A DNA stretch of 44,332 bases from an uncultured Oscillospiraceae bacterium (GTDB taxonomy: Bacteria > Bacillota > Clostridia > Oscillospirales > Oscillospiraceae). Positions 7,810 to 15,584 of this stretch are shown piece by piece. The stretch covers positions 1 through 44,332 of the forward strand of contig CANQBC010000018.1 of the NCBI GenBank assembly GCA_947589225.1, written 5' to 3'. Position 1 is the stretch's first letter. Every line of letters starts with the position of its first letter. A program made the position numbers and the translations under genes. Below the pieces are notes generated by a model, which ran no database searches, had not been told where the DNA came from, and saw only the letters and a program-made list of their open reading frames with translations.

Positions 7810-8931
7810 TCAGCGCTCAAAGGCCGCGACCACGTCCTGAAGGGTCTTGACGATCTCAAGATGCTGGGGGCAGGCCCCTTCACACTGGCGGCACTGAAGG
7901 CAGTCGGAAGCCTTGGCGTGGGTCTGGGTGAATTCCCCATACTGTTCCCCGGAAGGGTCGTGCCATGTCCTGAGCATTTTTGCTTTCATGTGGGCGTTAT
8001 AGAGGGCGAAAAGGTCGGGGATCTCGATGCCCATGGGGCAGCCCTCGGTGCAGTAGCGGCAGGCGGTACAGGGCACGGCGGTGTAGTTGTTGATGATGTC
8101 CGCGCATTTAAAGAGCATTGCCCGCTCATCGTCTGTCAGGGGCTTGAAATCGGACATAAAGCCGGTGTTGTCCTCAAGCTGCTCTATGCTGCTCATACCG
8201 GAGAGCACCACATGTACCTCCGGCAGGCTCGCGGCAAAGCGGACGGCCCAGGAGGCGACGGAGGCGTCTGGGTCGGCGGCCTTGAGAAGCTTTTCCCCTT
8301 CCGCCGGCAGCTGGGCCAAGGCGCCGCCCTTGACAGGCTCCATGATGATGACCTTTTTGCCGTGGCGGACGGCCGTCTCATAGCACAGGCGCGACTGGAC
8401 GCGCTCGGATTCCCAGTCCAGATAGTTGATTTGAAGCTGTACAAACTCCTCCTCCGGATGGTCGGTGAGGATCTTATCCAAAACATCCGCCTTGTCGTGG
8501 AAAGAGAAGCCCATGTGGCGGATCTTTCCCTCCGCCTTCAACCGCCGCTGGAAGCCAAAGGAGTCAAACTTCTCCGCGGTATCGATGTTGCCGCTATTGA
8601 GATTATGCAGAAGATAATAATCAAAGAACTCCACGCCGCACTTTTTTCGTTGCTCTTCAAATATCCGCTCCTGATCGTCCTTCTCCTTACACATAGAGAC
8701 AGGAAGCTTTGTCGTCAGGGTAAAGGCGTCACGTGGGTGGCGCTTTACAAGCGCCTCGCGGACGGCGATCTCGCTCTGATGGTCGTGGTACATCCATGCG
8801 GTATCAAAATATGTATAGCCCCGATCCAGGAAGGTGTCCACCATTTGACACATCTGAGGCATGTCGATGCTCTTCTGGTCGGTGGGATCTAACGTGGGAA
8901 GCCGCATAAGGCCAAATCCTAATTTCTTCAT
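7810..8931 (-). CDS. Aldo/keto reductase with C-terminal 4Fe-4S domain
   Basis: This 373-residue protein has an N-terminal aldo/keto reductase barrel (GFGLMRLP at the start, DTAWMYHDHQSE with the catalytic tyrosine region). A ferredoxin-like C-terminus contains two cysteine sets: 288/291/294/298 (CTACRYCTEGCPMG) and 344/347/350/354 (CLQCRQCEGACP). This is the common clostridial AKR-ferredoxin fusion; it reduces or oxidises carbonyl groups with an iron-sulfur electron relay. ATG 8931 has GGAGG 8 bases upstream; a longer in-frame start would lie beyond the promoter. It is the first gene of an operon with the iron-sulfur flavoprotein. Confidence 0.95.
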   Translation of the reverse strand: MKKLGFGLMRLPTLDPTDQKSIDMPQMCQMVDTFLDRGYTYFDTAWMYHDHQSEIAVREALVKRHPRDAFTLTTKLPVSMCKEKDDQERIFEEQRKKCGVEFFDYYLLHNLNSGNIDTAEKFDSFGFQRRLKAEGKIRHMGFSFHDKADVLDKILTDHPEEEFVQLQINYLDWESERVQSRLCYETAVRHGKKVIIMEPVKGGALAQLPAEGEKLLKAADPDASVASWAVRFAASLPEVHVVLSGMSSIEQLEDNTGFMSDFKPLTDDERAMLFKCADIINNYTAVPCTACRYCTEGCPMGIEIPDLFALYNAHMKAKMLRTWHDPSGEQYGEFTQTHAKASDCLQCRQCEGACPQHLEIVKTLQDVVAAFER

Positions 8932-8962
8932 TTTTGCTTCCTCCAAAAAGTGTATTAGAGTT

Positions 8963-8991
8963 ATTATAGTAATTTTGAGGAAAAAAAGCAA
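8963..8991 (-). promoter_or_regulatory. Promoter of the aldo-keto reductase operon
   Basis: On the minus strand TTGCTT (8991-8986) and a perfect TATAAT (8968-8963) are 17 bases apart. The -35 box is weak. The leader to ATG 8931 is about 25 bases and contains GGAGG. Confidence 0.65.
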
Positions 8992-9052
8992 GTCCGAACA
9001 GTCAGATTCGCAAAAAACGCAATAATTTTGTGACGATTTTTGAAAATTTTCA

Positions 9053-9082
9053 CTTACATTTGGGAAAAATTTATGTTATAAT
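9053..9082 (+). promoter_or_regulatory. Promoter of CarD-like gene
   Basis: CTTACA (9053-9058) and TATAAT (9077-9082) are separated by 18 bases. The expected transcription start near 9089 lies downstream of the first possible in-frame ATG (9085), which supports the later start codon at 9139. Confidence 0.6.
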
Positions 9083-9138
9083 CTATGTATAAGGAGTTGA
9101 AAGACATCAATCGGTCGGAAATTTGGGAGAGTGCGGTT

Positions 9139-9666
9139 ATGTTTGACACGGGGGCATACATTATATACGGTGGGGAGGGAGTCTGTGTCGTCGAGGACAT
9201 AGGCTGTCCCAATGTGTCCGGTGCGAATAAGGACAGGCTTTACTACACCCTGTCGCCGCTTTACAGAACGGGGAAGGTTTTCGCGCCCGTGGACACACCT
9301 GTTTTCATGCGCCCGGTCATCTCCCGCGAGGAGGCCATCGACCTCATCCGCTCGATTCCGGCGGTAACCGGTGAGCTCTATGAGAGCATGAATCTGCGCT
9401 TTCTCACCGAGCACTATCAGAAGGCCATCCAGCAATACGAGTGCATCGGCCTTGTGAAGCTCATCAAGGACGTGGTGGAAAAGCGCCGCTACGCCGCTGA
9501 GCGCGGCAAGAAACTGGGCCAGATAGATGAGCGCTATATGAAGCGTGCCGAGGATATGCTCTACGGGGAGCTTGCCGTGGCCCTGAACATCGACCGCAGC
9601 GAGGTGGACGGCTATGTGAAAAACGCTCTTGCCACCATAGAAGCCGGCGGGGAGTTTAACGGATAA
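9139..9666 (+). CDS. CarD family transcriptional regulator
   Basis: This 175-residue protein starts with MFDTGAYIIYGGEGVCVVED, the Tudor-like RNA-polymerase-interacting domain of CarD/CdnL proteins. A helical C-terminal domain follows that binds DNA at the -10 edge in known members. CarD proteins stabilise open promoter complexes, often at rRNA and stress genes. ATG 9139 was chosen because GGGAGA (9125-9130) lies 8 bases upstream and the promoter -10 at 9077 excludes a start at 9085. It is a single-gene transcript between a promoter and a good terminator. Confidence 0.88.
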   Translation: MFDTGAYIIYGGEGVCVVEDIGCPNVSGANKDRLYYTLSPLYRTGKVFAPVDTPVFMRPVISREEAIDLIRSIPAVTGELYESMNLRFLTEHYQKAIQQYECIGLVKLIKDVVEKRRYAAERGKKLGQIDERYMKRAEDMLYGELAVALNIDRSEVDGYVKNALATIEAGGEFNG

Positions 9667-9679
9667 CTTAAAAAAGTGG

Positions 9680-9709
9680 AAAGCACCGCAGGAATGCGGT
9701 GCTTTTTTT
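9680..9709 (+). terminator. Terminator of CarD-like gene
   Basis: AAAGCACCGCA (9680-9690) pairs perfectly with TGCGGTGCTTT (9695-9705) around the tetraloop GGAA, and further Ts follow to 9709. Confidence 0.9.
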
Positions 9710-9734
9710 GTGCCGGATCTCGCCAAAGGCGGGG

Positions 9735-10496
9735 CTATCTTGTGAGAAGGTAGACCCAGATCGCCGGGATCTCCCGGAGAAAATAGTTGAGCTCCAAAAT
9801 GGGGTACCCCGTAAACGCGGCGCGGGCGGTGACGGTCTGATACCCAAGATCCCCGGCCATCAGCCTGGCGCGGGCTATGTGGTAGCCGGCGGTGATAATG
9901 GCGACGGGCTCATTTTCAGCGCCGAGCTCACGGAGCTTTTCCCTGGAAAAAGACAGATTTTCCTCGGTACTGGTGGACTTGTCCTCCAGGATGAGGCGCT
10001 CCGGCGTCACACCGTGTTGAGTGAGCCAATTAACCATACACTGTGCCTCGGAGATGTCCTCGCCCGGTCCCTGTCCGCCGGAGAGAATGAGTGCGGCGTC
10101 CGGGTTTTCGCGGGCGAAGGCCAGCGCGGCCTCCAGGCGGGCGCGGAGGGCCCTGGACGGGACGGCGCCGTTGACGCCGGCTCCCAGCACAATGGCGTAA
10201 CGCTCCCCGCTTTCCCCCGCCCCGGCTGCAACACACTCGGAGATGACAACGGCCTCGGTGACAGACGCGGCCAGTAGTCCGATAATAATAAGATAAATCA
10301 AAACTTTTTTCAGACTCAACGCTGCTTTTTCATGCTTTTTTGAGAGGATTTTCAATCCCATGAAGCACAGTATCAGCGCCGCCAGCGCGGCGAGGCACAG
10401 CCCCAAAAAACCGTAGCCCATCAGCGCGAAGCGGAAAAACACCGCAAGCGCAAGGCACACGGTCACCGAAATAAGGTACCCCGCATATTTTTTCAT
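9735..10496 (-). CDS. YdcF/ElyC family membrane protein
   Basis: This 253-residue protein has hydrophobic segments at about residues 5-22, 28-48 and 65-88 and then a DUF218/YdcF domain. The hallmarks are YAIVLGAGVNG, ALILSGGQGPGE, and ILEDKSTSTEENLSFS. Members such as ElyC and SanA act in envelope integrity and lipid-carrier homeostasis, though their chemistry is not settled. The ATG overlaps the stop of the ABC-F gene by 4 bases, so it is translationally coupled to it. Confidence 0.9.
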   Translation of the reverse strand: MKKYAGYLISVTVCLALAVFFRFALMGYGFLGLCLAALAALILCFMGLKILSKKHEKAALSLKKVLIYLIIIGLLAASVTEAVVISECVAAGAGESGERYAIVLGAGVNGAVPSRALRARLEAALAFARENPDAALILSGGQGPGEDISEAQCMVNWLTQHGVTPERLILEDKSTSTEENLSFSREKLRELGAENEPVAIITAGYHIARARLMAGDLGYQTVTARAAFTGYPILELNYFLREIPAIWVYLLTR

Positions 10497-12364
10497 TCAG
10501 ACGCCTCCTCCCAGGCCGCGTATAGCTCTTCAAGCTTCTCCGAAAGCTCCCGATGCTCCTCGGTCAGCTCCATGAGCCGCTGATAGTCCGTGGACGCAGC
10601 CTCCTGATTTGATTCATTCTCCGCGACCTTTTTTTCGATCTGCGCGATCTCACGCTCTATCCTTGCCGCCGATTTGTCCCTTTCGACAGGGGACTTTTTC
10701 TGCTCCTTTTTGGGCTTTTCCGTCCTGGGCGCGGTAGTCTGGGCAAGCTGCCTCTGCCGTTCAAGGTAGGCCATGTATTCCTCATACCCCATACGGTAGT
10801 CCCGAAGCTCTCCATTTGCCATGGCCCATATGCGAGTGGCGAAGCGGCTTATGAACCAGCGGTCATGGGAGACAAACAGCAGCGCCTCGGTGTAGTCGGA
10901 CAGCGCCTCCTCGATCCACTCCCGGCTGGCAGCATCCAAGTGATTGGTGGGCTCGTCCAGGATGAGCAAATTAATGTCAGACTTCATCAGCATACAGAGC
11001 TTCAGACGACTGCGCTCCCCGCCCGAGAGGTCGGAGACGCAGGTGAACACGCTCTCCCCCCGAAAGAGAAACGCCGCGAGGCGATCCCGGGCCTCCTGCT
11101 GGGTGCATTTGGCCTCGGCCATCATGGTCTCGAGCACCGTCAGGTTTTCATCCGCGAATGTGACGGTCTGGGGCAGATAGGCCGCCCTGACGGCGGGGCC
11201 AAGGCGGATAAATCCCGTGTCCGCGGCCTCCTCACCCATGATCATTTTCACCAGTGTGGACTTTCCCGTTCCGTTGTCCCCTATGAGGGCGATGGATTCG
11301 TGAGGCTCGATAAGCAATTCCGTCTCCTTCAGGATCCGCTTGTTGCCAAAGGCTTTCGTAACGCCCCTTGCCACCAGCACCTCGTCGCCGCGAAACTCCG
11401 TCTCACCAAAGCGGGACTTCATCCTGGCCTCCTGCTTCGGGCGGTCGGTGGTGCGCAGCTTTTCGATCCTCTTCTCCATGGAGAAGGCCCGCTTGTGGAG
11501 CTTGTCGGCGCCCATGAAGGCCCACAGGTGCAAATCGTCCGCCGCGCGCTGGAGCTGGGCGATCTTGGCCTCCTGCTTTTCATACTGCCTGAGTTTTTCC
11601 TCATACCGGCGCTGCTTCTCCACAAGGTAAAAGCTGTAATTTCCACTGTAAAATTCCGGCATACCGTCCACGATCTCGATGATTCGGCTGACGGTTTTAT
11701 CGAGGAAGTACCGGTCGTGGGAGATGGTCAGAACAGTGCCCTTGAATCTTCCGATATAGTCTTCCAACCACTCCGACGCGGACATATCCAGGTGATTCGT
11801 GGGCTCGTCAAGCAAAAGAATATCTGTGTCCTCCAGAATGAGTCGGGCAAGATTAAGGCGGGTCTTTTCTCCGCCGGAAAGCTGCGCGTACTCCTGCTCC
11901 CGCTGCCTTTCGGGGATGCCCAGGCCGTTTGCCACGATGTCCCGGAAGCGCTCCAGCTCATACCCGCCAAGGCGCAGAAATTCCGCTGACAATCTGTCAT
12001 AAGCCCTCAGCGTGTCCCCGGAGTCATCGCCGGCGGCCATTTTCTCCGCCAGTCTGTCCATGTCCTCCCCCATACGCTCGATCCGCCGCTGGGCCTGACG
12101 GAGCACATCCTCGCCAGTGTACCCGTTCGGATAGACGGGGAGCTGGCTCAGTACCCCCACACGCTTGCCGGGGGCGGTGACAACAACACCCTCGTCGGAG
12201 GTCAGGTCTCCGGAGATTATGCGGAAAAGGGTCGTCTTACCCGCGCCGTTGCGGCCGAGGATACCCACATGCTCGCCGGTATTAATATCAAAGGTGACAC
12301 CTTTTAAGATGTCGTTGCCTTTTTCAAAGGCGATCCTGATTTTTTGAACTGACAGGTCTATCAT
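10493..12364 (-). CDS. ABC-F family ATPase (YdiF/Uup-like ribosome-associated factor)
   Basis: This 623-residue protein has two ABC domains and no membrane segment. Walker A motifs are GRNGAGKTT (about residues 37-45) and GDNGTGKST, and signatures are LSGGEKTRLNLARL and LSGGERSRLKLCML. A charged linker between the domains (the ABC-F P-site tRNA-interaction motif) contains FMGADKLHKRAFSMEKRIEKL. The C-terminal 80 residues are a lysine/glutamate-rich coiled coil. ABC-F proteins act on stalled ribosomes; whether this one gives antibiotic resistance cannot be seen. ATG 12364 starts MIDLSVQKI; an upstream in-frame ATG would add an unlikely hydrophobic decapeptide. The ribosome-binding site is weak. 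Confidence 0.93.
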   Translation of the reverse strand: MIDLSVQKIRIAFEKGNDILKGVTFDINTGEHVGILGRNGAGKTTLFRIISGDLTSDEGVVVTAPGKRVGVLSQLPVYPNGYTGEDVLRQAQRRIERMGEDMDRLAEKMAAGDDSGDTLRAYDRLSAEFLRLGGYELERFRDIVANGLGIPERQREQEYAQLSGGEKTRLNLARLILEDTDILLLDEPTNHLDMSASEWLEDYIGRFKGTVLTISHDRYFLDKTVSRIIEIVDGMPEFYSGNYSFYLVEKQRRYEEKLRQYEKQEAKIAQLQRAADDLHLWAFMGADKLHKRAFSMEKRIEKLRTTDRPKQEARMKSRFGETEFRGDEVLVARGVTKAFGNKRILKETELLIEPHESIALIGDNGTGKSTLVKMIMGEEAADTGFIRLGPAVRAAYLPQTVTFADENLTVLETMMAEAKCTQQEARDRLAAFLFRGESVFTCVSDLSGGERSRLKLCMLMKSDINLLILDEPTNHLDAASREWIEEALSDYTEALLFVSHDRWFISRFATRIWAMANGELRDYRMGYEEYMAYLERQRQLAQTTAPRTEKPKKEQKKSPVERDKSAARIEREIAQIEKKVAENESNQEAASTDYQRLMELTEEHRELSEKLEELYAAWEEASE

Positions 12365-12398
12365 AAAACACCAAATCCAACATATATAGAACATATAG

Positions 12399-12422
12399 AA
12401 AAAGGCCGTCCAACGGGCGGCC
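12399..12422 (-). terminator. Terminator of the CD1247-type gene
   Basis: GGCCGTCC (12404-12411) pairs with GGGCGGCC (12415-12422) around AAC. In the minus direction five Ts follow (12403-12399). It separates the CD1247-type gene from the ABC-F gene and may overlap the promoter of the latter. Confidence 0.8.
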
Positions 12423-12441
12423 TTTTTTTATTTTACCGAAA

Positions 12442-12915
12442 TTATTCCTCGGGCTCCAGATCCTCGTCGTCGTACTCCTCGTAGTCGTCATCGTCGTCAG
12501 AATCGTCCTCTTCCTCGACCTCGGTAAGGTCAAGCTCGAGAGTCTCGCCGCACTCGGGGCACTGGATGACGCCCTGCTCAAGGTCGCCCTCCTCAAGCAC
12601 CAGCTCGGCGCCGCACGCTGGGCATTCCACCTCATACTCATAGTTCTCTTCTTCATCGTCATGATGATGGCCACAGCAACACTCGTCGTCCTCGTCACCA
12701 TAGACGACGCTCTCCACGTCCTCAAGGTCGTCGGAGACCGCGTCAAGACCGTCGTTCAGCTCCTCGATGGCGCCCTGAATGTCCTCCTGTCCGAGAGCCA
12801 GATCCTCAAGGACATCCGTAATGGCGGCGAGAACTTTTCCCTCGCCCTTCTCGGTGTCCAAACCCATGCCCTCCATCAGGCCCTTGATATAAGCTACTTT
12901 CTCAGCAGGTGTCAT
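12442..12915 (-). CDS. CD1247-type protein with zinc ribbon and acidic tail
   Basis: This 157-residue protein begins with a helical region (YIKGLMEGMG) typical of the CD1247 N-terminal domain found in clostridia. A metal-binding-looking stretch ECCCGHHHDDEEE lies near residue 80. A zinc ribbon (CPACGAEL ... CPECGETL) follows, and the end is a run of Asp/Glu. GGGAGGA lies 7 bases upstream of ATG 12915. Its function is unknown. It sits directly downstream of efp, and the palindrome between them lacks a T-tract, so read-through is possible. Confidence 0.85.
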   Translation of the reverse strand: MTPAEKVAYIKGLMEGMGLDTEKGEGKVLAAITDVLEDLALGQEDIQGAIEELNDGLDAVSDDLEDVESVVYGDEDDECCCGHHHDDEEENYEYEVECPACGAELVLEEGDLEQGVIQCPECGETLELDLTEVEEEDDSDDDDDYEEYDDEDLEPEE

Positions 12916-12988
12916 AATAGATCCTCCCTTTCGAAATCAACCGTTGTGTAGGAATTCATGTTCCGCGAAATAACCGCTTCTCCGGGGC

Positions 12989-13014
12989 CCCCGCGCGATC
13001 ATGATCGCGTGGGG
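12989..13014. repeat. GATC-centred palindrome downstream of efp
   Basis: Between efp and the CD1247-type gene there is a 26-base palindrome: CCCC, one mismatch, the perfect 16-base core CGCGATCATGATCGCG (12994-13009), one mismatch, GGGG. No T-tract follows on either strand. Related GCGATC palindromes occur at 26198-26235 and 41488-41503. It can form a cruciform or mRNA hairpin; protein binding or termination are both possible. Confidence 0.7.
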
Positions 13015-13103
13015 AGAGGAGGAGCGAACACACCGCGCCTGAACCGCGAGGCCGGCGCGTAAGCGTTGGCCGAGCGGCGAGATAAGCGCGTTCCGCGACG
13101 ACG

Positions 13104-13673
13104 TCAGCCCTTGGCGCGCTCAAGATACTCGCCGGTGCGGGTATCGATGCGGATCTTGTCGCCCACATTGATGAAGAGGGGCACCTTGATCTCGGCGCCG
13201 GTCTCAAGTGTGGCGGGCTTGAGGGTGTTGGTGGCTGTGTTGCCGGCAAAACCGGGATCGGTGTCTACGACCTCAAGCTCAACGAAGTTGGGGGGATCCA
13301 CGGAAAAAACGTCGCCCTTATAGGAGCTGATGACGCAGATCATATTTTCCTTCACGAAGCGGAAATTATCCCCCAGCTTGGAGCCGGAAACAGGCTCCTG
13401 CTCGTAGGTCTCGGGATCCATAAAGTAATAGAGATCGCCGTCCTGATAGAGGTACTCGGCCTCCTTGCGCTCCACGAACGCCTCCTCAAACTTGGCGGTG
13501 GGGTTGAAGGAAGTCTCGGTGACGGCGCCGGTGATGAGGTTCTTCATCTTGGTGCGCACAAACGCGGCGCCCTTGCCGGGCTTGACGTGCTGGAACTCAA
13601 CGACCACGACGGGCTTTCCCTCGTACTCAAAGGTTTTTCCGTTTCTGAAATCGCTGGCGGTTATTGTTGCCAT
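13104..13673 (-). CDS. efp: Elongation factor P
   Basis: This 189-residue protein matches EF-P over its full usual length. It starts [20 protein letters not shown], has the loop [10 protein letters not shown] with the tip lysine (Lys34) that is often modified, and ends with the conserved [18 protein letters not shown] relieves ribosome stalling at polyproline stretches. GGGAGGA precedes ATG 13673. It follows the M24 peptidase gene, the usual Firmicutes order, but has its own promoter at 13734-13762. Confidence 0.98.
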   Translation of the reverse strand: MATITASDFRNGKTFEYEGKPVVVVEFQHVKPGKGAAFVRTKMKNLITGAVTETSFNPTAKFEEAFVERKEAEYLYQDGDLYYFMDPETYEQEPVSGSKLGDNFRFVKENMICVISSYKGDVFSVDPPNFVELEVVDTDPGFAGNTATNTLKPATLETGAEIKVPLFINVGDKIRIDTRTGEYLERAKG

Positions 13674-13719
13674 GTTTTTATCCTCCCGTAGAGTAGTATT
13701 CGTAAAAATCAGCGACTTA

Positions 13720-13762
13720 AATGAATCTGATTCATTCTACATCATATTCTCTCTTTTTGCAA
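13720..13762 (-). promoter_or_regulatory. efp promoter with overlapping palindrome
   Basis: On the minus strand TTGCAA (13762-13757) and TAGAAT (13739-13734) are 17 bases apart. The perfect inverted repeat AATGAATC-T-GATTCATT (13720-13736) overlaps the -10 and the expected start of transcription, where a bound repressor would block initiation. The regulator is unknown. Confidence 0.6.
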
Positions 13763-13803
13763 GAGAAAAACTTCCAAACATCTAAAAAATCTGTTATTTG
13801 TAA

Positions 13804-14874
13804 TTATTCACAGAAAACAAGAAGCTCCTTTGGAAGATCGGTGAGGTCAAAGCAGCCGTTTTCCCGAATAAGCACCACGTCCTCAATACGGACGCCAAAT
13901 CTTCCGGGCAGATATATGCCCGGCTCCATGGAGATTACATCGCCGACTTGCAGCACGTTTTCGCTCTTGGGCGAACAGTTGGGGTACTCGTGGATGTCAA
14001 TGCCCACGCCGTGGGAGAGGCTGTGGGAAAAATATTCCCCGTACCCGGCGTCCGTGATGACCTTGCGGGCCACACCGTCAAGCTCACGGCCCGTCATACC
14101 GGCCCTCGCGGCCCGAATTGCCTCAAGCTGGGAGGCGAGGACGGTGTTGTATACCTTCTCCATCTCCGCCGTGGGCGCGCCAATGGCCACAGTGCGGGTT
14201 GTGTCGGAGCAGTAGCCCTTATAGAGGGCGCCGAAATCCATGGTCAGAAATCCCCGCTGGAGCTTCACATCCCTGGGTTTGCCGTGGGGGACGCTGGAGA
14301 GGCTGCCGGAAACCACAATGGGATTGAAGGATTTGTCCTGAGCGCCCAATTTCAACATCTGGCAGGTAAGCTCGGCGGCCAGCTCTTTCTCGGTGATATC
14401 GGGTGTGATAAGCTTGAGGGTATTGTTGAACGCCTTTTCGGCGATGCGCTGGGCGGCAACCAGTATTTCCATCTCCTCGTCGCTCTTGACGGCGCGAAGA
14501 TCCCGTAGGATATTCTGTCCTGCGACAAATTCAGGCTCCAGCTTGCTCTGAAGGGAGACGTACTGGGCGTAGCTCAGGGAGCCCTCCTCAACAGCCAGCC
14601 GTGTGACGTTGTGCTCCTTAAAATACTCGTTCATCAGCTCATAGACGGGCTTGTCGTTGGAGCGGACGACCTCCACCTCGGTAATGCTCCTGCTGGCTTC
14701 TTCAAAATACCTCGCGTCTATAAAAAGCGCCGCGTGGCCGTCACCGCATATAAGAAGCTCTCCGGCGGAGGAGGCAAAGCCGGTGGCATAGTAGCGGTTC
14801 TGGTCTGAGGTGACGAATATGGCATCGGCACCGCTTGCCGCCACGGCGGCGGATATCTTTTTGATGTTGTTCAT
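13804..14874 (-). CDS. M24 family metallopeptidase (Xaa-Pro peptidase, PepP/YqhT-like)
   Basis: This 356-residue protein has the creatinase N-terminal domain (residues 1-125) and the pita-bread M24 domain. The five metal ligands are visible: Asp213 (TMDFGALYKG), Asp224 (CSDTTRT), His288 (HSLSHGVG), Glu317 (SMEPGIYLPG) and Glu331 (VRIEDVV). It removes N-terminal residues before proline, probably in the cytoplasm. AAAGGAG precedes ATG 14874. It lies between yqeG and efp, a conserved arrangement in clostridia, with 34 bases to yqeG. Confidence 0.95.
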   Translation of the reverse strand: MNNIKKISAAVAASGADAIFVTSDQNRYYATGFASSAGELLICGDGHAALFIDARYFEEASRSITEVEVVRSNDKPVYELMNEYFKEHNVTRLAVEEGSLSYAQYVSLQSKLEPEFVAGQNILRDLRAVKSDEEMEILVAAQRIAEKAFNNTLKLITPDITEKELAAELTCQMLKLGAQDKSFNPIVVSGSLSSVPHGKPRDVKLQRGFLTMDFGALYKGYCSDTTRTVAIGAPTAEMEKVYNTVLASQLEAIRAARAGMTGRELDGVARKVITDAGYGEYFSHSLSHGVGIDIHEYPNCSPKSENVLQVGDVISMEPGIYLPGRFGVRIEDVVLIRENGCFDLTDLPKELLVFCE

Positions 14875-14908
14875 GGGAATGCACTCCTTTAATTAAGAAA
14901 TTCAGTTC

Positions 14909-15397
14909 TTATTTCCTTTTCTCATGCCGGAAGGGCAGCTCAAAGAAATATCGAACGGCAAGAAAGAAATTTGTAAATTTAATGGGCTCAACCAAAAACA
15001 TATGTACGCCGGCGAGATTCGCGGCTATGGTGTCGGTGTAGATCTGGTCCCCCGCCAGCGCGGCGTTTTCGGGGGATGTATATGTCCGCGCCAGCGCCTG
15101 ACGCACGCCCCGCGGGCTGGGCTTGCCCGCCCGCTTTATGTAGGGGACGCCGAGAAGAGAGGCGAATATCTCCGGCCGTTCCCCTTTGTTGTTGGATACA
15201 ATGTAAAGTCGTATGCCGGCTTTTTTAAGGCTCTCCGCCCACTCAAGCACCGGTTTTTCCAAGGTCAGCGTTTTGTACGGCGCGATGGTGTTGTCCACGT
15301 CGAGGATCAAAAGCTTGACTTCAAGTTGACGCAACACCGCCGGGGTTATCATTGTGACATCCCTGAATATTCTCTCGGGTATGAAGGAAAAGCTCAT
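14909..15397 (-). CDS. YqeG family HAD-IIIA phosphatase
   Basis: This 162-residue protein is of normal YqeG length. HAD motif I is LDVDNTIAPY, motif II is VSNNKG, the lysine region is AGKPSP, and motif III is LAGDQIYTD. It begins FIPERIFRDVTMITP, typical for YqeG. ATG 15397 was chosen because GAGG lies about 9 bases upstream; two upstream in-frame ATGs lack a spaced site. It heads the yqeG-pepP-efp region and probably dephosphorylates a phosphatidylglycerophosphate-like or small substrate. Confidence 0.93.
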   Translation of the reverse strand: MSFSFIPERIFRDVTMITPAVLRQLEVKLLILDVDNTIAPYKTLTLEKPVLEWAESLKKAGIRLYIVSNNKGERPEIFASLLGVPYIKRAGKPSPRGVRQALARTYTSPENAALAGDQIYTDTIAANLAGVHMFLVEPIKFTNFFLAVRYFFELPFRHEKRK

Positions 15398-15426
15398 AAT
15401 CGCCATCCTCGCGCATAAAGTTTTGT

Positions 15427-15561
15427 ATCCGGGCATGTCCCGCGTATACGCCGTAAAGTCTACGGCTTTATGGTATAATCGCCATGTTTTTCGGTTCCCG
15501 GCGCAAGCCGGGGAGAAAAACGGCTTGAAATAAATATAATATCCGTCTACATGGATATTAT
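15427..15561. repeat. Structured repeat, copy B
   Basis: The core (15481-15525) is the two-part hairpin GCC-AT-GTTTTTC-GGTT-CCCGGC-GCAA-GCCGGG-GA-GAAAAAC-GGC. It differs from the copies at 43600-43824 only in the loop (GCAA for GCAT) within this core. A TAAATATAAT linker and a 9-bp hairpin (15536-15544 with 15553-15561) follow. Upstream, 15434-15480 holds parts related to the divergent copy at 43825-43920: GCATGTCCCGC and CTTTATGGTATAAT. It lies between divergent genes and contains several TATAAT-like boxes. Confidence 0.8.
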
Positions 15562-15584
15562 ATCACAGATTTGGGGAATTGTAT

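Noticed and set aside
7861-8892. Plus-strand open frame of 343 codons
   Set aside because: It is antisense to the aldo/keto reductase, whose iron-sulfur motifs are clear on the other strand.
10493-12364. Antibiotic resistance gene of the ABC-F type
   Set aside because: The protein is ABC-F, but its linker and length fit the housekeeping YdiF/Uup-like group at least as well; resistance cannot be claimed from the sequence alone.
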